Shown piece by piece: positions 11,963 to 23,808 of a stretch of DNA of 64,000 nt. The notes beneath the pieces are model-generated. The model saw nothing but the letters and a program-made list of their open reading frames with translations. It had not been told where the DNA came from and searched no databases. Made by a program: the position numbers and the translations under genes. This DNA is from Piliocolobus tephrosceles. Taxonomy: Eukaryota; Chordata; Mammalia; Primates; Cercopithecidae. The stretch covers positions 11,167,294 to 11,231,293 of the forward strand of contig NC_045436.1 in NCBI RefSeq assembly GCF_002776525.5, given 5' to 3'. How positions within the stretch are numbered: position 1 is the first letter of the stretch; every line of letters starts with the position of its first letter.

Positions 11963-12415
11963 GTTTTAAGAACAACTTTATTGAAATATAATTCACATAC
12001 CACAAAACTCACCAAATTAAAGTGAACAATCCAACAGTTTTAGCATATTCATCCCTTGTGTAATCATCATCACAATCTAATTTTAGAACGTCATCCCCCG
12101 CAAAAGAAACCTTAAATCCTTTAGCAGTTACTCCCCATTCCTTCTCACCAAATATAGTAAGCCGGGAATCTACTTTATCTACAGATTTGACCATGCTGGA
12201 CATTTCAATTAAATGGAATCATACAATATATGATATTTTGTGATTGTTATCTTTCACTTAGCTTACTGTTTCTCGAGATTCTTCTCTGCATCAGTACTTC
12301 CTTGTTTTTACTGCTAAATAATATTCCATTTTATAGATACATCATAATTGATTGACATTTATATTGTTTCCACTTTTTGACCATGATAAATAATGTTATT
12401 ATTAACATTTCACTT
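11963..12415 (-). mobile_element. L1M (ME-type) 3' end, antisense
   Basis: Reads as the reverse complement of an old L1 3' UTR: AACTTTATTGAAATATAATT, CACATACCACAAAACTCACC, ACTCCCCATTCCTTCTCACC, ACATTTCAATTAAATGGAAT and AATAATATTCCATTTTATAG. All reading frames are broken. Confidence 0.82.
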
Positions 12416-13716
12416 AATAGCTAAGAAGTCATTTCCTAAGTTCAAAATCACAAGAAAATATCATTACTTAATTACTTAATATAATTACTTAAAGTCACAA
12501 AGACTTACTCCTAAATTTGCTTCTAAGAGTTATCATACTTTTTTATTTCATACCAATTAAGAAGAAACTACTCTGAGCAATTGGGTAAAGACCTCTTTTT
12601 TTAAATAAAATGTTTGTCTATTTGCTTAGAAGAATCTAGGGGCTAACCAATTAACATAAACAAAAATCTCACGAAAACAATCTTTCTAGAAAGAGAATTT
12701 TACATAGTACTCCAAAGTAGAAATTTAATATAGAGTAACCAGTTTTGAACATACTCTAGAAAGAGAATTTTACATAGTACTCCAAAGTAGAAATTTAACA
12801 TAGAGTAACCAGTTTTGAACATAAAAACAAAATCAATATTAATAAACACTTAGACTTTCAACAGGATTATTAGTATTCATAGGTTTTATCATGCAAATGT
12901 TATTAGAATTCAGAAAATTTGAATAATTTGGCAAAGTTTAATTAAAATAATCCTTCATTTGATTTTTATGGTTTGTTACACATATAAATGGTAAGATTAA
13001 ATTTCAATATACTCTTTATAAGTAAAGCAAGTCTATTTTCCCATGAAACAGGATACAAATGTAAGTTTCTACGTTCAAAGTTTAAATAAAAATGATGATT
13101 GGACTTGAGTAATTTCGCTTTTACCTTTATTACCAACAAACCATCTGTGTACCCTTCAAATAAAATGCAGTTAGAGATTTTACCTTAAATGGGGACAGAA
13201 TTGGACTCAATCTCCTTTTCTCAATTTTAAACTGGGGAAAAATAAAATCAGACTTAAACTGTCTAATTTATTACATTGCGTTTTCTCGGTATGTAATTTA
13301 GCTAGTCCCTGGATTATTTCTCTCTTAATTGTCAGGTCTACTCAAGCTTTCAATGCAACAAGTCTGAGCCCTACATTCCCTGCTGCTGCATGTGGTAGAC
13401 ATAAAAAAATGTATATAATGTGTTCTCATCTCTACATAAAGATGTATTGGGAAAATTCGAAGTAGGAAATAACAGAACATTAGAATACTATCAAATACAA
13501 TTACTACAATGAATTTTTCCAAAGTTAATATAATGTATAAATTTTATGATCGGTGGATAATAAGAATATATATTTTGATAAAGAATTTTACTAGCACATA
13601 TATTGTGGAATAGTGAGGATGAAATGACTATGATGTCTATGTTCACCCTTATAGCATCCAGTATTGATCTTTTTTAGTTGTCTCAGGCTAATGCAGTAGA
13701 TGTACAATTTTCTTTA
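12416..13716. other. AT-rich stretch containing a tandem duplication
   Basis: Apart from the 70-bp tandem repeat at 12685-12823, nothing recognisable. A 65-codon minus-strand frame at 13325-13522 has no domain. Confidence 0.5.
12685..12823. repeat. Two-copy 70-bp tandem duplication
   Basis: Copy 1 is 12685-12754 and copy 2 is 12755-12823, both starting TCTAGAAAGAGAATTTTACA. They differ at one aligned base (T at 12729, C at 12799). The unit is not a known satellite and looks like a recent local duplication. Confidence 0.97.
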
Positions 13717-14052
13717 AAAGATTGGCCAGGATAGGCCGGGTGCGGTGGCTCACACTTGTAAACCCAGCACCTTGGGAGGCCAAGGCGGGTGGATCACGAG
13801 GTCTGGAGATCGAGACCATCCTGGCTAACACGATGAAACCCCGTCTCTACTAAAAATACAAAAAATTAGCCGGGCGTGGTGGCGGCACCTGTAGTCCCAG
13901 CTACTCAGGAGGCTGAGGCAGGAGAATGGCCTGAACCCGGGAGGCGGAGCTTGAAGTGAGTGGAGATGGCAGCCACTGCACTCCAGCCTGGGCGACAGAG
14001 TGAGACTCCGCCTCAAAAAAAAAAAAAAAAAAAAAAAAGATTGGCCGAAATA
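13717..14052 (+). mobile_element. AluY with target-site duplication
   Basis: The body starts GGCCGGGTGCGGTGGCTCAC at 13734 and ends in an A24-type tail near 14038. The flanks AAAAGATTGGCC (13717-13728 and 14035-14046) agree over 12 bases with weaker agreement beyond. Y variants include GGATCACGAGGTC, CGAGACCATCCTGGCTAACA and GGAGAATGGCCTGAACCC. Confidence 0.94.
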
Positions 14053-16906
14053 GGAAAGTAAATAAATACATAACATGGGCTTACTCAGGCTTCTACAATA
14101 CATCTGCTTCAGTGTGAGACATTCCTAAAGAATGACAATTGTCTGACTTCAGTTTGTGTGCTGTTCTTTTGAACTATATGCCACTTAACATTCTGCTAGT
14201 CAATGTTGTGAATACAGACTGTTATTAATTTTGGAAAGAAATAGTGATGTTAATTGACATATGCTTTTCAAATACAATTTTTGTACCTATATGACATCAC
14301 TTTTCAAAATAATCCTGGCAAGGAAAAATTTTGACAGCTCTGAGGAACTGCTTCCCCTTTGCATAACAAAACAAAAATTAAGCCAACCAAAAATCACTTA
14401 TAGTTTATAAAAATAAATAGGAAAGGAAAATGTTAACATAGAAAATATTTTTAATAGGGCAGAAGGGACATGTGTGCTTAATTCTTGCGAGGATGCTATC
14501 AGGCAAATGCACATAATTTTAGCATTTTTATAGTCCAGTGGAAATTTCCTCTATGCTCCATATGATTAGATGACAAGACAATGTCCTACTAAGTGCCCTG
14601 TTCTACTAAATTTCATAACATCTCTCACTGCATATAACTCAGCTGAGTCATAAAAGGCGTCTATTATCATCATTATTGTTCACTACCAAAACTGCCTGTT
14701 TCACTGGAACTACTTTTGGAAAATTTAAACTACTTTACTGTCAATATTAATTTTGAATGTATAAAACCCTTTTAATGTTATATAAAGAAATGGTTTTTAT
14801 TTCTAGTGAACAAAACTAATTCAATATTTTAAGATTTCTTCAATGAAAATTAAACATCTGTCAGTGACTGTATAATGAAGATATTTAAAAAGGTGACTAA
14901 TAGTATGTATATTGACATGTAAATGAATATCCTTAAATTCCTAAATATGAATTCAGTAGCAAATAAGGGCGAGGAATAGAATTGGAACTGATATGCTATA
15001 AATATTGTAATATTTTATAAATTGCTACAAAAATGCTGGAAATTATAAAACGATGTCTAGGGAAATATATACTTTTCACTTTGAGGGGACCTAGGGTCAG
15101 AAATATGAGACTCTTATATTATAAGAGAAGGGTGCAGCTTAGTTTTGCAGCATATAGTTAGATTTTCATATTTGAATAATTTAGAAAAAACATTTTCAAA
15201 AATCAGAACAGACATTTATAACTAGTGGATAGCATTCCAATGTTTTTTCTATGTTACACATAAATGTACATTAGATTCCTTTATGCTTTTTGCTATTGTA
15301 CTTTTTAAATTTTTTTTAAAACCTGCAAACTATTTTAAAAATACAAAATGAGTAAAAATAAGTACTACTATTATGATTATTATGGCAATGTAAGTTACAT
15401 TGTTTACTTTTTGAAAAAGCATTACCAGTGTTGTGTTTAATACTAAAATTGTATATTTTTTTTTTGAACTTTTGCTTTTGAGCATAAAGAATCATCAATT
15501 TAATAATTATTATCATTATAAGCACTTTTTCTTTTACATGAGAAATTTATTTTTAAGCACTAGACTATTAATTTGATTAAACAATGAACTTAGTGGAATG
15601 TCTCCAAATGCAAAAGTAAAAACAAAATACTGCTTATTTAAAAACTCTTCCCTAAATTAATAAAGCATTGCTAATGACAGGGAGAACACAAAATATACTC
15701 AAGAAATAACTATAATATTGAAAATTATTTCTATGATGGTAAAACTTATAAAACCTTTCTTATGCAGTGTTTGATGATATTAGATTGCTACATTTAATTA
15801 AAATATTATTTACAAATTAAGCCTATTCTATTTTCCCATAAATCCATTAAATTAAAATGATAAATTGCCAGATTGTTATTTTCCTGATAACAAATAGAAA
15901 TGTCAGTGTATTAAATTCCTTAAATAATCACAGCCTGAATCTACAGAAATCCTTTTCAACTGCAATTACTACTGCGAATAAGAAACATCAATTAAAAAAT
16001 AGATTTTTATGGAATATAGTGATAGATGAAAATGTAGGCTCTGAAATCATGTAGTAATACACTGTTTAAATGTAGTCATCTAGATTATTTCAAATGTGAT
16101 TATTATTTTAGAATAGCAAGGATGAAATAAAAACAAATACTCTCAAACACACTTCATGAATAGCAAAAATACATTCATGAACTTTCATTTGAGAACCATG
16201 AAATGTGATGAATGTTTGCATGCTAACCAAATATTTGTCTAAAAGTGTTTAGATATTAATCATCACTCTGGCTGAAAATTTTTGGAATGGTAAATGACAC
16301 CGAGGAGACCAAAATCTCTAGATACACAACCTAGAAACTGTAAACTGGGGGAATTCTCAAATATTTCAAGGTTGATTGTAAAAAGCAGCTATGCAACAAA
16401 ATGGGGCCTATAAAAGTAGCCGTAAAGAAAAAATAATTGTTCTAAACATGCTATTGATAAAAGGCCACTGACGAAAAACATTTTCAATGGGAAACATTAA
16501 AAGAGTTTGCTAGTTGAAAGCAGAATCTTAATATACTCTTTGAAAGAGTTTATTTATTGTCTTCAATTTCCTAGTTCATCTGAAGTCAATTGTAGTATAT
16601 GATTGGTAAGTTAATAAGTCATTGTTATTATTATAGATGCTTAATACTTTAAAATAATCCATCACTTGCTAGTTGATTTGCCTTGTCTAATTTATTATAC
16701 ATATTATATAAAGTATGCTCAATATTTTAAAAAAACTTTCTTCTATTTATCCATGTCAGTTATGCCTCTTTACAACATTATTGTAGAAGATTTAAAATTT
16801 TAGAGAAAAAAGAAATTTTAAAAGCAATTTGTAGCAGAAACTTTTTTAAAAATTTATCATTATGTTTCGAATTAAATTAGTTAAAATGATATTTTGGTTT
16901 AAATTT
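14053..16906. other. 2.9 kb AT-rich unique DNA
   Basis: No repeat, exon or RNA gene recognised. Short open frames at 15316-15525 (minus) and 15857-16054 (plus) are Asn/Lys/Ile-rich, as AT-rich DNA gives by chance. Confidence 0.55.
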
Positions 16907-17244
16907 AAAAAAAAATTATTTTTGGCCAGGCGCGGTGGCTCATGCCTGTAATCCCAGCACTTTGGGAGACCGAGGTGGGCAGATCATGAGGTCAGGAGAT
17001 CGAGACCATCCTGGCTAACATGGTGAAACCCCATCTCCACTAAAAATACAAAAAACAAAAACAAAATTAGCCGGGCGTGGTGGCGGGCTCCTGTAGTCCC
17101 AGCTTCTCGGGAGGCTGAGGCAGGAGAATGGCGTGAACCTAGGAGGCGGGGCTTGCAGTGAGTGGAGATCATGCCACTGCACTCCAGTCTGGGTGACAGA
17201 GCGAGACTCCATCTCAAAAAAAAAAAAAAAAAAAAATTATTTTT
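16907..17244 (+). mobile_element. AluY with target-site duplication
   Basis: The body runs 16924 to about 17218 with a poly(A) tail. An A-rich target repeat AAAAAAATTATTTTT occurs at 16909-16923 and again ending at 17244. The inner linker is extended (AAAAAACAAAAACAAAATTAG). Y features are ATCATGAGGTCAGGAGATCG and GAGAATGGCGTGAACC. Confidence 0.93.
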
Positions 17245-17399
17245 AAGCAAAATAAAACTATAATAGTCAGTGAGACTCTGATAGAGATTCTGTGACTCTG
17301 GGAATTATAATATTTCAAACATTGATAGTCGTATTTGATATTGTTTGACAAATTATGATCTGTTCAAAATTATTAAGATTTCCTAACTTTGGCACTCTC

Positions 17400-18070
17400 A
17401 TTTTATTATGAGAAATGAATCCTATAGACATCATTATTGTTGTGACATCATTGTTGATAGAAACAAATATTTCTTTTTCTGGAGACAAAAAGTATACTAG
17501 TTTTATCAGGGCACAAGACCCAAGTCACATGGCATCAGGGCTTCATTATGAGGATTTGACCTTGCGCCATGCAGGAGCTGGCAACCACACCATGCGCGGC
17601 TGTTGTCTCTGCATCCAGTGGTGTGTCTAGAAGCACTATGTGTCATCAGGATGTGCGATTAAGAAGAAAAACTGGATATGAAATGATGGGCAGCTCAGTA
17701 TATACTGGAACCCTTGAGGACAACCTTGGCAGTGATATCATCTCATCCAACTCGAATCTACAGTCGCTTGCTTGACCATTTCACCATGGGGCAATATGTG
17801 TACCTGGTTCAAGATGTGTAGAGGTTACAGGAGAACATTTAGTGAGAGAAGAAGTAGCTGTGGGCCTGGAGGACCCACTCCCCACCCTGACTCATAACCT
17901 AAGAAGGTAAAGAAGCAGATTATTGAAGATATGTGCAAACTACAGCAGCACCTGACCTCTTCTCCAACCTTCAGAACTTAACTTCTGTTGAATGATCTCA
18001 CATACATTTTTCTTGTGGCTAATCCAACCCCAGAACGCTGCAGGAAAAGAATGGTGGGAAACGTAGTAAG
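17400..18070. other. Unidentified, more complex and GC-richer stretch
   Basis: Compositionally unlike the AT-rich flanks. Short open frames overlap in different phases (17415-17630, 17569-17775), and further plausible protein-like runs after the stop at 17773-17775 sit in yet other phases, as in a decayed retrocopy. I cannot name a parent gene, and no poly(A) tail or target duplication is visible. It could equally be an old repeat. Confidence 0.3.
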
Positions 18071-18347
18071 AATTTACTTGGGGTAACACAGATCAAAACC
18101 AACATAGAGTAATCACTTTTATAAGCAGTAAACCATTAAGTATGTTATGTCTTAAACATATGATAGAGTAATGTACAACTGTTTAAATTGTTTTCAAAGG
18201 TTATTTTTAATAGGAAAATATTTGCCATACATTCACTAGTGAAAAAAAATTATATAATTAAAGATGCAATGCAATGAAAAGAATTTAGTTGAGTAGAAGA
18301 TGAAAATACTCGCATGGTAAAAGCATTTATTAAGATATGATAGAATG

Positions 18348-18652
18348 GGGCAGGGTGTGGTGGCTTACACCTGTAATCCAAACACTTTGGGAGGCTGAGG
18401 CAGGAGGATCACCTGAGGTCAGGAGTTCAAGACCACCCTGACCAACATGGAGAAACCCCGTCTCTACTAAAAATACAAAAATCAGTCAGGTGTGGTGGCA
18501 GATGCCTGTAATCCCAGCTACTTGGGAGGCTGAGGCAGGAGAATCACTTGAACCTGGGAAGCAGCGGTTGCAGTGAGTCGAGATGGCGACATTGCACTCC
18601 AGCCTGGGTGATAAGAGAAAAACTCTGTCTCAAAAAAAAGAAAAAAGAAAAA
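18348..18652 (+). mobile_element. AluS, sense
   Basis: GGGCAGGGTGTGGTGGCTTA through a tail of AAAAAAAAGAAAAAAG. S-class features are GGATCACCTGAGGTCAGG, CCACCCTGACCAACATGG and GAATCACTTGAACCTGGG. No target duplication was identified. Confidence 0.92.
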
Positions 18653-19979
18653 AGAGAGAAAAGGTTTTTTAAAATTTTCTTTTAATTATTTTATATTTGC
18701 AAATAAGCATATTGAAAATGCATTAGACAGAAAGAGTGAAAAGCAAATCAATGATATTTTATATTTTAAAAATTTACTTCAAATCTCCATTTCATTGATG
18801 GAGACCATTTTGGTATGAGGATGACCAATTTGGTATAAGGATATTTCTTTCCTAGTATAAATGTCATATGTACAATTTTCTAAACTGTTTAACTTTTCCT
18901 TTGGCTACTTTTATATCTTTCATTTACTATCAGCGTCTACATTTGTCCAAACATCTATTTCTAGGAAACACGTCTAAGGTTGCAAAAACGGACCGATTCT
19001 CAAATTCAAAGGTTTATTTCACTGAAACTCTTACAACCGTGACAGCATTCATCAATGCAAGAATTTCCATTCAAACATTCAGCTTGACTTCTCTATTTCA
19101 ACTGTAGAATTACTATTTTTTTTATTCTGAAGAAGCCTAATCTATGTCTGCTTCTCTTTTATGCATTCTTTAAACATATTTGCTAATTTCAAAATGTAAT
19201 TATACATTATAATATTTACTGTTATGACTAACATAATGTATACAGGTTAGAATACTTTTTGAATCACTTGAATAATATTTACTATGCAGTTTTAGGCCAA
19301 TGTTATAACAATAAATACAAATTGAGCCAAAATTTTACCTTCCATGTAATCTATGATTACTTTAGTAATGTGATATATTTTATACTGTATATTTAAGGCT
19401 TATTATTAATTTTTGTCTGCTTACTATTATAGTAGATAAATGAACAAGTGTCAAAAGAAAGAATGAGTATTGTATTCTCTCTCTGAAGATCAGGTCTTAT
19501 CCAAACTTTCATTGTTTTGTGGGTATTTTAGTTATAATCTATACACTAGAACATATATGAATTGAATTTTCAATAATATGTAAGTGCACTTTATTATGCA
19601 TCCATTACCTAGGGGCTTACCTTTTTTTACATTTAATAAAATAACTTGAATTTGGTAGATGCTGATTAAGTTCATTTTTTATCTCTTTAATATGGTTACC
19701 TGCATATTATTTATAGGGACTGGGCATTGTTCTTAAAGCTTTGCATACGTTAAGTCACTTAAAACTAAAACATTCTTATTTCTTAACTCTAGTTATATTA
19801 TAACATGTATGGGTTAATAGTCCAGGGAAGAAGAATGCAGATACTTTTGTGTATAGCCTAAGACTGTGGTCTTGTAGTACACACGAGGAAGTAAAGCAAT
19901 TTGCTTGGTCATATATAATGTTTCCAGAGGATACCTATGGAACAAGTTTGGCTCAGAGAAGTCTGTTGTGAGAAAATTA
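18653..19979. other. AT-rich stretch, nothing recognised
   Basis: A 79-codon open frame at 18868-19107 lacks any domain. TTTGGTATGAGGAT / TTTGGTATAAGGAT at about 18809-18842 is a short local direct repeat. Confidence 0.5.
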
Positions 19980-22300
19980 GCTAAGGCTTTAATCACCCGG
20001 CTCCTTTCTCAGTAGTGTCAGCTATTGGTTAAAGTTCAATCAAAAGCTGTTACCTCCCTGCAGTTCCTAACTGAGCAACTCAACCCCTCCAGACATGCAC
20101 TGTGGGACACATTTCTCCATGGCTTCGGTGTGATTGGTCTTGAGCACTGGAGCTGCTGCACTTTCCACTGGAGCAGGTGCAATAGAGCCACGATAACCTC
20201 AACTACTGCCCTAGGAGTTATGTGTTAAGAGGTGAGGCTACATACACGGTGGTCAAGGCTCTCCAAGTAGCATGTGTTACAACCCCACAGGTAGCCAAGA
20301 TCAAGCATTTGAGTGAGGAAAAGTACAAACACTGTGAGATACACCCTATGACTTATGCCTCTCTGATACACTTGTATCCTCTAATAATATCCAGATGTTC
20401 TTACCTATTTCCAGTGTGGGAAATACCCATGTGTAACCTTTCAAAAATAGCCGCTTGCAGTCCTCCAACAAGATTGCCTAACCAAGCTATGGCTTCTGTT
20501 TCTGTACGCAGTGAAAGAGTAATTAATATGGATCATCTCCCACCATCACCACCTACTATTGATTTTCTTCACCTGGGCCAATATTTTCCTTTGTCTTACC
20601 AGGGAAATTTTCAGAAATCCTGGTCATGTCAGAGCACTTATTTGCTGGGCCATGGTTGCTTCAACTTCACATTCCTCTTAGAATCCTCTAAGGTCTTGGA
20701 TGGTTTTTCTACCCTTCCTCCATCGTGCAGTATCAGCCCTAGCTCCTTAGTGTATGTAAGGTCAATTAACCTAAAAGTACAGGGAAACCCAGTTCACAAC
20801 GGGAGATTCTTGGTATCATTAGCAAGTGTCAGCCCTGGATCTCACATTGCTCAAAAAGATCTGGTTACTCCTCTTTCTCCAGAGAACTGTTAACCTGGCA
20901 TATGGACACAGGTCTTTTGGATAAGGAATGGAACAATGTTCACCATATATGTGGAGATGACATTTTATAATCCTTTCATAATAATTTCAGTCTCTTTTCA
21001 ATCAGTAAGCTCTGTGTCTGTGATTGTCCTAGGCATGGAAAAATGTGTGAGGATCTGTGATCACTCTTAGTGGAGACTGAGCTCAATCTTCTGTTTGAAG
21101 TAATCTTTTTTTACAGTATGCAAATAGAGCAAAATTCTAGTCAGTTATCTTTCTTGTCCTTCAGAACACTACACTCAAGATCTATTTATTAGACATTGCC
21201 ATATATTTCCATAGACTGATGAACTCTGAGTATACTTTGACTTCGCTTCACATTAAGATAATTGCATCCACTATGTCAGTGCCAATCAAGTGCTGCCACC
21301 TGGCTTCTGTCACTGTACAAGCAATATTAGGAACCCAATCCTACAGAGCATCACCAACTTCAAGTTTAACTTGCAGAGAGAAGGCACCAAAACACTTTTC
21401 ACAGATAATAGCATCTTTGCCTCCAGTGCAGATCATAGTGCTTTAGTGAAGAGACTGCTTGTTGTATTCTCCTAGAAAACATATTCAAGTGGTGAATATT
21501 CAGCATTCGATTCTGGGGTTGCCATTTCTCTGACTGTTGGGATCCCTCTTCTCAACCTGATATATTGTGCTCATAAAAGTTTTAGAATCTCCACAACATT
21601 AAGTGAAGGTTAATTCTTTGCCCCGGTCTCAAAAAGCAGTAAAATATGACCAGCTGCTCAATTGCAGAGTTTTCTACCAGAACATTGATACTATGTCTTA
21701 AGTTAGTGCCCACTTATCTAGGAATTCTCCACTATCTGCCGTATTTTCTGTCCCTATCATCTAATACTTTCAATAACTATTCCCCAAAATGTTTTCTTGC
21801 TTTCTTCAATTATTTGGTCCTTAAACTATTTCTTTCCAAAGCAGACTTTGTACTGCCAAGCTCTGGCTGTGCAGAGAATTGAACCTGTTATTTTCCTGAA
21901 GGCAGAAAAGGGTAGTAGTGTGGATATTGAGGTGAATTAGTATTTTCCTGTGAGGTAAATGCTCTGGTTGTGATGGTCACAGAGTCTTATAGACAAGGAA
22001 AGCTGTTCTCCTTTTGACAGGGCGATTGGGATGCTTCTGCAAGCCAGGAAATTTCAGAGGATTGGGAGAGTTCAATATTCCCAAACTCATCCACTCAAAT
22101 CCCAGCTTACAGGCTCCTACTCTTTGTACTACAGTCTTAAATTTTGCAGAAAATATTACACTTTACCTGAGTTGTTCTGCTACATCCTGGGCTTGATTTC
22201 AACACAGAATTGCCTATAGCTGGGGGATACAAGAATCTCTTTGAAACTCCTTTAAAACTCTCTAACTTTTAGGACATGTCTTAAATTGAAGATTAAGTTC
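19980..22300. other. 2.3 kb unclassified block with the longest open frame
   Basis: Richer in GC and more complex than the flanks, with no Alu, L1 or LTR I can name. It holds the longest open frame of the window (223 codons, plus strand, 20222-20893), followed by smaller ones at 21219-21446, 21646-21882 and 22014-22196. The 223-residue product has no signal peptide, membrane segment or motif I recognise, and no promoter or poly(A) context. Minus-strand translation near 20720-20770 gives a faint resemblance to an ERV protease/dUTPase-type run. Degraded ERV internal sequence is therefore one guess, but weak. An unspliced gene is less likely. Confidence 0.35.
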
Positions 22301-23290
22301 CCTGAGTATATTATTTTCTGATTTTTCAAGATCTGTAACCTCATAAAAAACAATCACCCACACCAAAATTCATCTACGTTTCATAACCTTTAAATCCACA
22401 AATGCAACATCCACGTGATCGTCTACTAACTTGCCTTTTACTTATACCTCCTAACAATTTAAAAAGTTGAAAGCTTTAATAATGGGTTATGTTAGAGCAT
22501 GCCATAATTTTATGCCTCATTTATAAAAGGTAAAGGGATTCTTGTTACATCTTGATAGGTAAACTATCCAGTCTTAAAGCCCATTATGAGTGCTTTGCTT
22601 TCAGGACCTTTCCTGGTACTGTTTTACTACAGGTTCCCTAAAAGAAAAGAGCAAGATAAAAATCCATACTTTATGTCTTTGAATACAATCCCAGGTCAAC
22701 CAAGGAGGGGAGAAGGAGAGTGCGCCAGGGAAGAAAAAAAAAAAGGCAAATTCAAACAAGTGCCTTACTAAAAAGCACCCAGCCTCTTAAAATATGGCTA
22801 GTTGTTTGAACACATGCAGAGGACTTATGGGAAGGAACTAGGGCACCTCATCGTTAGCTGTCAGGGAGAAGAAACGTACACATGGCACTCTGCATTCTCC
22901 CTGTTCCCCTTCATTAACTGACAAAGTTCATTCCATCCTGCTTCAACTTTCCCTCTCATCTATATTGAGTTATAATGCTGCTCTGGGCAGTAGTAGCAGA
23001 AACAAGCGGTTCTATGGTTTGATATTATTGGAACTGAAGGCTGGAAATGCCAGGGCTCCTGCCAATGTGGGCACAAAAGAAGTTGTGCCAAAGCCCAGCC
23101 CTTACTCCATGGGGGAATCTAAAACAACCAGCAATGTTAAAGAGAATACCATGTAATCAACCTTTCAAATGTGGGTGCTTCTGAGATTAAAAAAGTTTAC
23201 TGTTAATTATAATAAGTATAATAGTTACACTAAGGATGCAGGAATAAACCGTGACTGTTCTGGTTAAATTGGGACACATGGTAATACTTA
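22301..23290. other. Unclassified stretch, mixed composition
   Basis: AT-rich to about 22560, then more balanced to about 23150. Open frames of 61 and 63 codons (22586-22771, 22965-23156) lack recognisable domains. It could belong to the same unidentified element as the preceding block. Confidence 0.35.
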
Positions 23291-23808
23291 GAAAATGAAG
23301 CAACTGGCTGGCGTGGTGGTTCACGCCTGTGATCCCAGAACTTCGGGAGGCCGAGGAGGGCAGATCACAAGGTCAAGGGATCGAGACCATTCTGGCCAAC
23401 ATGGTGAAACCCCATCTCTACTAAAAATACACAAAATGAGCTGGGCATGGTGTTGCGCACCTGTAATCCCAGCTACTTGGGAAGCTGAGGCAGGAAGATC
23501 ACTTGAACCCAGGAGGCGGAGGTTGCAGTGAGCCGAGATTGTGCCACTGCACTCCAGCCTGGTGACAGAGCAAGATTCCATCAAACAAAAAAAAAAAGAA
23601 AGAAGGAAGGAAAAAAGGAAGGGAGGAGAAGGAAGGAAGGAAGGAAGGAAGGAAGGAAGGAAGGAAGGAAGGAAGGAAGGAAGGAAGGAAGGAAAGAAGA
23701 AAGGAAAGAGAAAAAGAAAGGAAGGAAGGAAGGAAGGAAGGAAGGAAGGAAGGAAGGAAGGAAGGAAGGAAAGGAAAGAGAGAAAGAGAAAAAGAAAATG
23801 AAGCAACT
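23291..23808 (+). mobile_element. AluS (Sc-like) with tail turned into a microsatellite
   Basis: The Alu body runs 23306-23592 (GGCTGGCGTGGTGGTTCACG to CAAGATTCCATC). The variants CAGATCACAAGGTC and GGATCGAGACCATTCTGGCC suggest Sc. A perfect 15-bp duplication, GAAAATGAAGCAACT, lies at 23291-23305 and 23794-23808. The 200-bp purine tract therefore lies inside the insertion and grew from its poly(A) tail. Confidence 0.95.
23593..23793 (+). repeat. (GGAA)n / (GAAA)n microsatellite
   Basis: Two uninterrupted GGAA arrays: about 16 units at 23631-23694 and 13 units at 23720-23771. They are separated and flanked by GAAA-type interruptions. Long open frames on both strands here (Lys/Glu/Gly-rich on plus, Phe/Leu/Pro/Ser-rich on minus) are products of the repeat, not genes. 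Confidence 0.98.

Noticed and set aside
12685..12823. CRISPR-like or satellite array
   Set aside because: Only two adjoining copies, no spacers, and a vertebrate genome.
20222..20893. 223-codon frame as a real protein gene
   Set aside because: No domain, promoter, splice context or poly(A) signal seen; kept only as an unclassified block worth checking.
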